A stretch of 5,729 nucleotides of DNA from NCBI GenBank assembly GCA_031260775.1, contig JAISKW010000126.1, positions 1 through 5,729 of the forward strand, read 5' to 3'. Positions 1 to 5,729 of this stretch are shown piece by piece (within the stretch, counting starts at the first letter, position 1; each line of letters opens with the position of its first letter). The position numbers and the translations under genes were made by a program. A model generated the notes under the pieces. The model made no database searches and was not told the DNA's origin. It saw nothing but the letters and a program-made list of their open reading frames with translations. The DNA is from Christensenellaceae bacterium. Its GTDB lineage: Bacteria > Bacillota > Clostridia > Christensenellales > DTU072.

Positions 1-276
1 CAAGTAAGTCGGGTCGTTAGGGTTGCCGGGCAAGGTTACCAATCCCGTTGCCTTATCGGCTTGCAGAGAGAATATCTTATCTCCGTTCTTTGTAACAGCC
101 CCCTTGAGGTCAAATGAAACGTTTACCAACCCTCTGATGTCGTTAGGGTCGTCGGTCTGCTCTTCTCCGGGAGGCGAGCCGTCTTCGCCTTCGTCCGTCT
201 GCGCCTTTTCACAAGCAACCAATAGCGCAAAAATCGCTAAGATGCTCATGAGCATTATTAAAATCTTTTTTTTCAT
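1..276 (-). CDS. Lipoprotein, N-terminal 92 residues (3' end outside window)
   Basis: The product starts with a basic N-terminus (MKKK), a hydrophobic stretch at 5-18 and the lipobox LVAC at 19-22, so it should be exported, lipidated on Cys22 and anchored to the outer face of the membrane. An acidic, Pro- and Gly-containing linker follows (23-44: Glu, Asp, Pro, Gly rich), then a probable beta-rich domain from about residue 47 (VNVSFDLKGA). The pattern of a VxFDLxG strand followed by GLVTLPGNPNDPTYL resembles the beginning of a Listeria-Bacteroides (InlB B-repeat/Flg_new type) domain, but the diagnostic Gly-Trp part would lie beyond the window, so this is tentative. The gene has the same orientation as the exporter genes and lies 97 bases downstream of them, so it may belong to the same unit. 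The start is fixed by ribosome binding site and signal peptide. Confidence 0.87.
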   Translation of the reverse strand, partial: MKKKILIMLMSILAIFALLVACEKAQTDEGEDGSPPGEEQTDDPNDIRGLVNVSFDLKGAVTKNGDKIFSLQADKATGLVTLPGNPNDPTYL

Positions 277-283
277 ATATGTA

Positions 284-291
284 TTTCCTCT
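284..291 (-). promoter_or_regulatory. Ribosome binding site for the lipoprotein gene
   Basis: AGAGGAAA on the minus strand lies seven bases before the ATG at 276, a good match and spacing. It supports that ATG as the start, in agreement with the signal peptide that follows. Confidence 0.7.
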
Positions 292-314
292 ATAGTATGA
301 CAAGGTTTTTCTCT

Positions 315-344
315 CCGATGACTCGTAAAAAAATTATCAGTCGG
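315..344. repeat. Imperfect inverted repeat in the intergenic gap
   Basis: CCGATGA at 315-321 is matched by TCAGTCGG at 337-344 as an inverted repeat with one unpaired base, around a 15-base AT-rich centre. It could be a protein-binding site or a weak stem, but seven pairs with a bulge and a long loop can arise by chance. Confidence 0.2.
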
Positions 345-373
345 CTTGAACCCGTCATAGTATCTTGTCTTGA

Positions 374-1267
374 CTATTTGTTGGCGTTTGCGCGGATATT
401 TTTCATATAATTATCCCATTTACTCTCTGCAACATACACAACTTCCATAATTTCGTATCCCGCTCCGCTCGTGATGGTTACCTGAATGCGCGTATATTGA
501 TAAACATCTCTCAGTAGCGTCAGCTTGCCGGCGGTGTCCTCGTTTTCCATTGCAAGCTTTCGGTCCGCCGTCAGCACATATTCGAATTCCTCTCTTTGCT
601 CCTCCTCCGCAGTCGGTTCTTCGGACGGTTCTTCCGCCGTTCCGTCCTCCTCGGTACCCTCCTCGTCCTCGGCGTTTTTCAGTCCGAAACCGTTTGACAC
701 GGACGATATAACACGCGTCATATACTTAGGCGTTTCGACCTCCGCGGTTTCCGCGTTGTTATCAACGACCCTCAGTGTCACCGCGCTCCTTAGCGGAGTC
801 GTATTGTATTCCTTAATCGGTTCGCCGTTTTCGTCCAACTCGGGCTGCTTCGACTCGTCGTTTATGCGGATTCTGTAAACCTCCCAATCGAGCCTTACGC
901 TTTGCCCTGCGACTATTACGATAACCTCGAGCATTTTTGCGACCTGAACCGGCTTCCCGTCGTCACCTAAAATAACGTTTCCGTCTGCGTCTTTCGCATC
1001 AATCATTACCGGGTTACGCTCTGCGTCCAATTCGGGTATCAGAACCGTGTCCTCCTTGCCCTTGACATAGAGAGTTTTGGTAATGCTTCCGTCAAGGTGT
1101 TTTGTGGCTATGATTTCGTAATTCTCGCCCTCCCGCTGCACGAATTCGCAGTTAGTCGGCTCTACCCATTGGGTATACGAGTATCTTATTTTCAGCCCGA
1201 TCATCGAGACGATTACGAGCGACCCGAGGAAAATCAGAGCTATTAACGGTAGTACTACTTTCTTCAT
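374..1267 (-). CDS. Membrane-anchored or secreted protein of unknown family with acidic low-complexity tract
   Basis: The family is not recognised. The 297-residue product starts with a short basic N-terminus (MKK) and a single hydrophobic segment at about 5-25, with no lipobox Cys, so it is either an uncleaved anchor or a secretion signal; the remainder should be outside the membrane. The body (30-195) alternates short predicted strands and polar turns such as DADGN (93-97), GDDGK (101-105) and DENGE (145-149), suggesting a beta-rich fold. Residues 200-229 are very acidic, with 17 Glu or Asp in 30 positions, and probably form a flexible linker before a C-terminal beta-rich part (230-297). 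The gene begins 12 bases after the permease stop and has a strong AGGAGG six bases before the ATG, so it is co-transcribed and well translated. An accessory role for the exporter is inferred from position only. The ATG start is well supported by the ribosome binding site and signal segment. Confidence 0.85.
   Translation of the reverse strand: MKKVVLPLIALIFLGSLVIVSMIGLKIRYSYTQWVEPTNCEFVQREGENYEIIATKHLDGSITKTLYVKGKEDTVLIPELDAERNPVMIDAKDADGNVILGDDGKPVQVAKMLEVIVIVAGQSVRLDWEVYRIRINDESKQPELDENGEPIKEYNTTPLRSAVTLRVVDNNAETAEVETPKYMTRVISSVSNGFGLKNAEDEEGTEEDGTAEEPSEEPTAEEEQREEFEYVLTADRKLAMENEDTAGKLTLLRDVYQYTRIQVTITSGAGYEIMEVVYVAESKWDNYMKNIRANANK
614..634 (-). repeat. Short tandem repeat encoding Glu-Glu-Pro units in the acidic tract
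   Basis: The 9-mer cggttcttc (plus strand) occurs at 614-622 and again at 626-634, a 12-base period that keeps the reading frame. It encodes two adjacent EEP(S/T) units inside the acidic tract (residues 212-219) of the secreted protein. Only two copies exist, so this is a small in-frame slippage-type repeat whose copy number may vary between strains. Confidence 0.55.
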
Positions 1268-1273
1268 TTCTTT

Positions 1274-1279
1274 CCTCCT
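1274..1279 (-). promoter_or_regulatory. Strong ribosome binding site for the acidic secreted protein gene
   Basis: A perfect AGGAGG on the minus strand lies six bases before the ATG at 1267. It directly abuts the TAG stop of the permease gene. It fixes the start of the downstream gene and suggests translation stronger than that of the permease, whose own start lacks a good Shine-Dalgarno sequence. Confidence 0.85.
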
Positions 1280-3223
1280 CTAAAAGTCCTCATAATAAAC
1301 CCTCGTTCGCGAAATGAACAGATAAATCCTAAGGGTGCAGTAAATCAGCGCGAGTCCCGCAAGCTTCAGCCACGGCGTCAGCGGATTCGAGTGCAAGTCC
1401 AGTATGATAAAGTACGCCGACAGCGCGCCGAACACAATCGCAAGCGCGAACGCTATTCCCGTGCTTTTCGCTTCGTTGGGGTTTATTCCGTCGAACGCCC
1501 CTCCGAAGTATTTTTTGTATTGCGGCTTCAGAATATCGCTTTCGGCACTTTGCGCGGCGTGACCGAAAATAAGCAAGAATATCGTTATTGCCGTAAACGC
1601 AATTTCGCTCCTGCCCATTTTTGCAAAATAACCCATTACGATTATCGACGCAGTCACCGACAAAAGCGACATCAGCATCGGTATTGCCGCTTTCGACAAT
1701 ATCAAGCTCCAACGCGACTGCGGATTACTCTTTAGAATATACGCCGCCTGCCCTTCGCTTGAAAGAATACTCGCAAGATGCGTATTGTTCGTCAGCGCGA
1801 CAAGCGCGAGAATAAGCACGTTCACAGCCTTTACCATCCCTTCTCCCATGATATCGGTGTCCATATTGAGGAACATCTTATTCAAAAGGTAGATAATAAA
1901 CGGCAGTGCAAACACCGTTAAATACGTTGAAAAGAACTTTTCGGGCGAGCGTAAAACCGCAAGCGTTTCCTTTTTAAGCGAGGAGAAAAACGGAATTGCC
2001 TTTCTGTTGGGCTTATCGACGTCCCTCTTACGGGCTTTGAACTCCATAGGCTTGCTCGCCATTTTGAAAAAGAACACCCTCTCGGCGAAGTACAATGCCG
2101 TGCCCGCAGTTGCCAAAATCCCGAAGAACCAAAGCGGCGATTGCCACGACCACGCACCTACTTGCACCATTTCGCCGCCCACGTACCTGCCGCCGATACC
2201 TTCGCATATCCATCGGAACGGTTGGAACAGTCCGCGTCCCTCGGTGAAAAACGTCAAGGGCTTATATTTGTCAAAATACACAAGGCGGTTAATCGTATCC
2301 GTAATCGCCATCGAGTACTTACCAAACCCTACGACAAGGTCAAAGCCCGGCGGTATCGCGCGCGCTATTGAAAAAATGACCCAAACAACCGCAAAAATGC
2401 CGGCGGCTGCCATCACAATTTGAACGATTCTGTTTTCGCGCATCCTCATACGGAAAAACAAAAACGGTATTGACAATATCGCTCCGAAGATAACGGGTAT
2501 CAAACTGACTATCGGGTACCACAGCAACAAAAACGCGTAAATGACCGGGTTTGCGCTTACGTACATTGCGTATGCCACAAAGAGCGGAAGCATAGTGTTC
2601 AGGTTCTTTTTCAACTCGTTTATATAAAACACTATAAGCTTCGATACAAAAACCATATCCGCATTGACGGGATAGGTTAAAAGCAGCGCGTTATCACCCG
2701 ACAAATACAGCGTATCCGTCAGCTGCGTCGTCACCGAAATAATCGAGGCGATTAAAATTACCGCAAACCCTAAGGTCAATGCGCCTATAGGAAAACTCCC
2801 TTTCACAAGGCTTAGAATTGAAAACTGTACCGAAAGCGAAATTACAAAATTTAATGCAATCGTTATTACGGCAAACTTTGCCGCGGCAAAAATCAGCCCG
2901 AAAATCACCCTGAACGGCGAGTTCAGATGCTTCAAATTGAGCTTTTGTTTAAGCTGCATCGCGACAAGCGTAAACAGCGGCGGCGAGAACGGACGGTTCG
3001 GGTCGTTTTTCTTTGCGGCTATTTTATTCCCTATTAAAAGAGCGAAAATATTGGCAAAAAGCACCGCGATTGCCGAATTCTTCAACGCGGCTACCGCGTT
3101 TTTTCCCTGCTCAACGCCGGATAAACCCCGGCTTTTTTGCTCCCTTACAGCGCGCTTCTCGTTTTTGAGCCGCCGCTTTTCCGCCTGCTTTAGATATTCG
3201 TTTTTTGCGTATATATCCGACAT
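1280..3223 (-). CDS. ABC-2 type exporter permease, large single-chain form
   Basis: This 647-residue polytopic membrane protein is the likely transmembrane channel partner of the ATPase encoded just upstream. A strongly charged cytoplasmic N-terminus (residues 1-45, rich in Lys, Arg and Glu) is followed by roughly 13 membrane segments: one at 46-66, a first group between 103 and 290, and a second between 361 and 637. Two equivalent landmarks suggest two fused halves. In the first, SGDNALLLTYPV (175-186) ends with Lys195; in the second, SSEGQAAYILKSNP (488-501) ends with Lys511. In both, a Pro is followed exactly ten residues later by Ser-Lys. The second half begins with LKKETLAVLRSPEKF (416-430), a typical ABC-2 cytoplasmic entry helix. 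This resembles the 'putative ABC exporter' families of Bacillota. The ATG lies 3 bases after the upstream TAA, with only weak Shine-Dalgarno character, so translation is probably coupled. Substrate unknown. Confidence 0.88.
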   Translation of the reverse strand: MSDIYAKNEYLKQAEKRRLKNEKRAVREQKSRGLSGVEQGKNAVAALKNSAIAVLFANIFALLIGNKIAAKKNDPNRPFSPPLFTLVAMQLKQKLNLKHLNSPFRVIFGLIFAAAKFAVITIALNFVISLSVQFSILSLVKGSFPIGALTLGFAVILIASIISVTTQLTDTLYLSGDNALLLTYPVNADMVFVSKLIVFYINELKKNLNTMLPLFVAYAMYVSANPVIYAFLLLWYPIVSLIPVIFGAILSIPFLFFRMRMRENRIVQIVMAAAGIFAVVWVIFSIARAIPPGFDLVVGFGKYSMAITDTINRLVYFDKYKPLTFFTEGRGLFQPFRWICEGIGGRYVGGEMVQVGAWSWQSPLWFFGILATAGTALYFAERVFFFKMASKPMEFKARKRDVDKPNRKAIPFFSSLKKETLAVLRSPEKFFSTYLTVFALPFIIYLLNKMFLNMDTDIMGEGMVKAVNVLILALVALTNNTHLASILSSEGQAAYILKSNPQSRWSLILSKAAIPMLMSLLSVTASIIVMGYFAKMGRSEIAFTAITIFLLIFGHAAQSAESDILKPQYKKYFGGAFDGINPNEAKSTGIAFALAIVFGALSAYFIILDLHSNPLTPWLKLAGLALIYCTLRIYLFISRTRVYYEDF

Positions 3224-3226
3224 CTC

Positions 3227-5729
3227 TTATGAATTTTCTTCGGCGTATTGGTTTTTGACCTTCGTCGCGTTTTTCTGGTCAGCCTTGCGCGGTGTCACAA
3301 CGGTTTCGGCAATAAGCGTACGGTAGAACACTTCCAGGGTTGTTCCCCTTGCGGTCACGTCGTCCATCGTTCCTTGATAGATTAAATGCCCGAACTTTAT
3401 TACCGCAACCCTGTCGCACAGCCTTTCCGCGACGTCCATAATATGCGTCGAAAAGAACACGATATTCCCTTTCTTCGCATGTTCCTTCATCGCTTCCTTA
3501 ACTTGGAAAATCGAATCGGGGTCTAAACCCGTGAGCGGTTCGTCCAAAATCCAAAGCTTCGGCTCGTGCACAAGCGCGGACATTATCGCAATCTTTTGCT
3601 TCATTCCGTGCGAATATGTGCGTATAGGGTTATCGAACGCTTCCTTCAGCGAAAACTTCGCTAAAAGGTCATTTATTATCTCCGTGCGGCGGAGTCTGTC
3701 TACCTTGTAAAGGTCGGCTATATAGTTGATATACTCGCGCCCCGTCAGCCGCTCATAGAACGCATAGTGGTCGGGGACGAACCCGATATTCATTTTTGCC
3801 TCGCCCGGTTGCCTCTGAATATCGAACCCGTTAATGGCAATCGTTCCCTCCGTTATCGGCTGAATACCCACAATACTCTTGATTATGGTACTCTTACCCG
3901 CTCCGTTGGGCCCCAAAAAGCCGAAAACTTCGCCGCCGTTTACTTCGATTGAAACGTTGTCTACCGCATAAACGTTGCTCGTTCCGTACATCTTCGAAAA
4001 ATTCTTTATTGTTAACATATTTGTTTCGTCCTCATATAACGGCTCTCTTTCGGGCCGACCGTTGAGCATTGCCTCAAACGCTAATCTGTCTAATTTAATA
4101 CCCCGCTTCTTTTCGTTCATTTCGCTGTACCGCTTAGTCCATGCGAACGCCGCGCTGTACAAGAACCACATCCCAATCATCATTCCGAAGTAGGTTATAT
4201 AGAACAACGAGTGATAAATCGGCCGCAGCTCGAAACGGATATAGCCTTGCTCGAACGGGTATTCCTTCGTCATCGTCGCATGATCGTACCCGTCGGTATT
4301 TCTGTACATCGCAACGAACTTTCCGTCCTTAAAATACCACTCGTACACAAGGTTACGGAGGTTGCCCCAATGCAAGGCATCGGTTATACGCCCTTGGTTC
4401 AAAAAGAAGTAATCGCTTGACGAATCGTTAATATGCTCTAAGGTTTCGTCCGGTCTTCGGCCTGCTTCGAGTTGCTCCAAGTATCTTTCGTACTTGCGGT
4501 TCTGCATAATGGAGGTGAAAACGGGGTTGATTATCAGCATCGAAAGCATATATGCGGTAAAGAAAATTATGCTGTACTTGAATTGCTTTATTTTAGGTCT
4601 GTCGAAAATGCCGCCCACTGCGACAATTACGAGCGGTAATGACGCCGCCGGCCAATGGTTTATCCAATATGTCATTACGTTCGGATTAAAGAGGTTTCCG
4701 CTTTCGCCCGCGGAGGGTATAAACCAAGCGAAGAACGCGCCTAAGACGTTGATAAAATAGGTAAAATAGAACAACCTTTTCCACTTAAACGTGAGGCACA
4801 ACGGCATAACATACATCGCGGTGTTGCACAAGTGGAGCGGCAAGGAGGTAACCTCCGTGTATTCATAAATAGCCCAGTTGCTTATATAGGTTATTAGGGT
4901 TGAATACGATATAAACAGCAACGCCGCCATTTTCGCTTCGTGGCTGCGCTTGCGTATAACATAGTATGTGACAATCGGCGAGAGAAGCCCGAAGTACATA
5001 AGTATGCGTTGTCCGCTGCCCTGCCCGGTCTTCAAATCGTCCAAATGCAAGTTTGAGGTTTGCCCTCCGAATATGCGCGGAATGTAGTGCGACACGCACA
5101 GGGCAATAATTACGGGAACCGCCGCCGCAAACATTAAGGCGTACTGCTTTGTAAATTTCGGGAGCCTAAACTTGCCCGTTTCGAAACAAAATTTATACGA
5201 TTGCCAAACGACGAGCACGGTTGTAAGCATAATCTCCGCCGCGTAAACCACGCTTCTGCCGAGCGCGGCTGTCGTTTGAAATTCTATTGTTGCCCAAGGC
5301 GCGTAGAATAAATCCGGACGCGACATCGAATATGAAGGATACCCCGAGACCATTTGTATCGTCCACGGGAGCATTGCGAGCATAAACACCGAAGTCGGGA
5401 TTCCGAAATAAACAAGCAGGTATTTCGTCAGACCGTTCTTATAAAAGACGGAAATAACCGCGACTAAGAAAAGCGCGACCCCTGCCGTGTATGCGAGCAA
5501 AGAAAAAGCGGTGAGCAGCTTATTGACATTAAGCTGCATACCACCGCCTGTTAAAATTGGTGCATAGTTAAAAGGGAGGTTGGCAAAAGCCTCTGGAATG
5601 GTTTCTCCAAGATTGTTGCGGTAAACGCCGACCTCGAAAAAGCGGTTTTTGTCCCATAAAAAGCGTACGAGAAAGCATGCTATGGTCAGCAACGCACCTA
5701 CCTTTAGGATTTTTCTTTCGTTTTTTTCT
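3227..5729 (-). CDS. Polytopic membrane protein (YwaF/TMEM164-like) fused to an ABC transporter ATPase, 5' end outside window
   Basis: The protein probably supplies the ATPase for the permease encoded next. Numbering is from a TTG codon at 5692, but the frame stays open to the window edge (EKNERKILKVGA precedes that TTG and completes a basic leader plus first membrane helix), so the true start lies outside. Membrane segments are seen near residues 1-13, 59-83, 90-110, 147-167, 184-203, 229-245, 255-276, 283-301, 305-324, 347-363, 371-396 and 491-516. Residues about 225-396 resemble the YwaF/TMEM164 family, with LPLHLC at 284-289 and His346. A soluble block of about 95 residues (397-490) is unrecognised. 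The ATPase spans 559 to about 795: Walker A GPNGAGKST 594-602, Asp641 at the Q-loop position, signature YSHGMKQ 693-699, Walker B LWILDE 713-718, D-loop GLDP 722-725, H-loop His750. All key catalytic residues are present except the Q-loop Gln, a position often Glu in the ABC-2 class. The ATPase call is near certain; the YwaF assignment is from motif and topology only. Confidence 0.93.
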   Translation of the reverse strand, partial: EKNERKILKVGALLTIACFLVRFLWDKNRFFEVGVYRNNLGETIPEAFANLPFNYAPILTGGGMQLNVNKLLTAFSLLAYTAGVALFLVAVISVFYKNGLTKYLLVYFGIPTSVFMLAMLPWTIQMVSGYPSYSMSRPDLFYAPWATIEFQTTAALGRSVVYAAEIMLTTVLVVWQSYKFCFETGKFRLPKFTKQYALMFAAAVPVIIALCVSHYIPRIFGGQTSNLHLDDLKTGQGSGQRILMYFGLLSPIVTYYVIRKRSHEAKMAALLFISYSTLITYISNWAIYEYTEVTSLPLHLCNTAMYVMPLCLTFKWKRLFYFTYFINVLGAFFAWFIPSAGESGNLFNPNVMTYWINHWPAASLPLVIVAVGGIFDRPKIKQFKYSIIFFTAYMLSMLIINPVFTSIMQNRKYERYLEQLEAGRRPDETLEHINDSSSDYFFLNQGRITDALHWGNLRNLVYEWYFKDGKFVAMYRNTDGYDHATMTKEYPFEQGYIRFELRPIYHSLFYITYFGMMIGMWFLYSAAFAWTKRYSEMNEKKRGIKLDRLAFEAMLNGRPEREPLYEDETNMLTIKNFSKMYGTSNVYAVDNVSIEVNGGEVFGFLGPNGAGKSTIIKSIVGIQPITEGTIAINGFDIQRQPGEAKMNIGFVPDHYAFYERLTGREYINYIADLYKVDRLRRTEIINDLLAKFSLKEAFDNPIRTYSHGMKQKIAIMSALVHEPKLWILDEPLTGLDPDSIFQVKEAMKEHAKKGNIVFFSTHIMDVAERLCDRVAVIKFGHLIYQGTMDDVTARGTTLEVFYRTLIAETVVTPRKADQKNATKVKNQYAEENS
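3305..4018 (-). other. ABC-2 type nucleotide-binding domain within the fusion protein
   Basis: Residues 559 to about 796 of the fusion protein. The domain opens with MLTIKNFSKMYG, which looks like the natural N-terminus of a stand-alone ABC ATPase, and ends with the LEVFYRTL helix typical of the DrrA/CcmA-like class. A polar tail of about 25 residues follows to the stop. The Walker A, signature, Walker B, D-loop and H-loop motifs are all intact, so it should bind and hydrolyse ATP once dimerised. The signature YSHGMKQ rather than LSGGQ places it with ATPases that pair with separate ABC-2 permeases, which matches the next gene. Confidence 0.93.
4029..4033 (-). promoter_or_regulatory. Possible internal ribosome binding site before the ATPase domain
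   Basis: On the minus strand GAGGA lies 10 bases before the in-frame ATG at 4018-4016, which is Met559 and the first residue of the ATPase domain. The spacing is slightly long but usable. It could be a relic of a time when the ATPase was a separate gene, or it could still drive synthesis of a free ATPase of 263 residues. A chance match is also possible. Confidence 0.35.
4505..5020 (-). other. YwaF/TMEM164-like membrane domain within the fusion protein
   Basis: Residues about 225-396 of the fusion protein. The segment has about six membrane helices. The LPLHLC motif (Cys289) sits at the start of one helix, and about 57 residues later WINHWPAASLPL places His346 at the start of another. This is the arrangement I recall for the YwaF (TIGR02206) family and its eukaryotic relative TMEM164, where the Cys and a downstream His are conserved. 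No search was possible, so boundaries are approximate and the family assignment is tentative. The five membrane segments before it (residues 1-203) are not recognised. Confidence 0.5.

Larger units (their letters stand above)
277..373 (-). other. Intergenic gap before the lipoprotein gene; possible weak promoter elements
   Basis: This 97-base gap is the only sizeable non-coding interval. On the minus strand it contains GATAAT at 338-333, matching the -10 consensus at five of six positions, but no matching -35 hexamer 16-18 bases upstream. A run of seven T follows. No stable GC-rich hairpin precedes the T run, so I do not call a terminator. The lipoprotein gene may be read through from the operon or have its own weak promoter here; the sequence does not decide. 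Confidence 0.3.

Noticed and set aside
292..363. Repeated 7-mer ATAGTAT at 292-298 and 357-363 in the intergenic gap
   Set aside because: A 7-base AT-rich match in a short AT-rich gap is expected by chance, and neither copy is positioned with a plausible -35 element.
334..376. Possible terminator after the acidic protein gene
   Set aside because: A weak CGG...CCG stem precedes seven T on the minus strand, but the stem has only three pairs plus a mismatch and is separated from the T run by several bases. This is not convincing as an intrinsic terminator.
525..878. Serine-rich 117-codon open frame on the plus strand
   Set aside because: It is the antisense shadow of the acidic tract: GAA/GAG-rich codons read as TTC/CTC/TCC on the other strand. 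It has no ribosome binding site and no sensible protein pattern.
935..993. DADGN and GDDGK turns in the secreted protein as calcium-binding loops
   Set aside because: The loops do not match the DxDxDG spacing of EF-hand or dockerin loops and lack the downstream acidic residue, so ordinary beta turns are more likely.
1329..1735. Overlapping open frames of 114 and 127 codons in other frames of the permease gene
   Set aside because: Their products are Arg/Cys-rich without hydrophobic or domain pattern, and they lie wholly inside the well-supported permease frame.
2937..3326. 129-codon plus-strand open frame spanning the permease start
   Set aside because: It covers the start of the permease and the end of the fusion gene, both of which have strong coding evidence. 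Its Phe/Ser/Ala-rich product is what antisense reading of Lys/Arg-rich codons gives.

Overview
All genes in the window lie on the minus strand, so transcription runs from high to low coordinates. Moderate GC, strong AGGAGG-type ribosome binding sites, a classical lipobox lipoprotein and tightly packed ABC-2 type transporter genes suggest a Gram-positive-type bacterium, most likely an uncultured clostridial member of the Bacillota. No marker gene is present, so this placement is an inference.

Layout in transcription order: (1) 5729 to 3227, a very large membrane protein whose reading frame is still open at the right-hand edge of the window, so its true start lies outside. It consists of about twelve membrane segments, including a stretch resembling the YwaF/TMEM164 family, joined in one polypeptide to a complete ABC ATPase. 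(2) 3223 to 1280, a 647-residue polytopic membrane protein that looks like an ABC-2 type exporter permease with two halves in one chain; it starts 3 bases after the stop of gene 1. (3) 1267 to 374, a 297-residue membrane-anchored or secreted protein of unknown family with a strongly acidic low-complexity tract; it starts 12 bases after gene 2 and has a near-ideal ribosome binding site. (4) After a 97-base gap, 276 to 1, the first 92 codons of a lipoprotein that continues past the left edge.

Genes 1 to 3 form an obvious operon. The simplest reading is an ABC exporter (ATPase from gene 1, permease from gene 2) with an extra membrane domain covalently attached to the ATPase and an extracytoplasmic partner (gene 3). 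The unusual point is gene 1: the ATPase has the sequence style of stand-alone ABC-2 ATPases, yet it is attached to an unrelated multi-pass domain that keeps the Cys and His positions of the YwaF/TMEM164 family. TMEM164 is reported to be a phospholipid acyltransferase, so a coupled lipid-modifying and lipid-exporting machine is a testable hypothesis, but the substrate cannot be read from this sequence. An internal ATG with an upstream GAGGA could also allow the ATPase to be made separately.

The only non-coding stretch apart from short gaps is 277-373. It holds the ribosome binding site of the lipoprotein gene, a possible weak -10 element and an imperfect inverted repeat, but no convincing terminator. 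No RNA genes, mobile elements or CRISPR arrays were seen.
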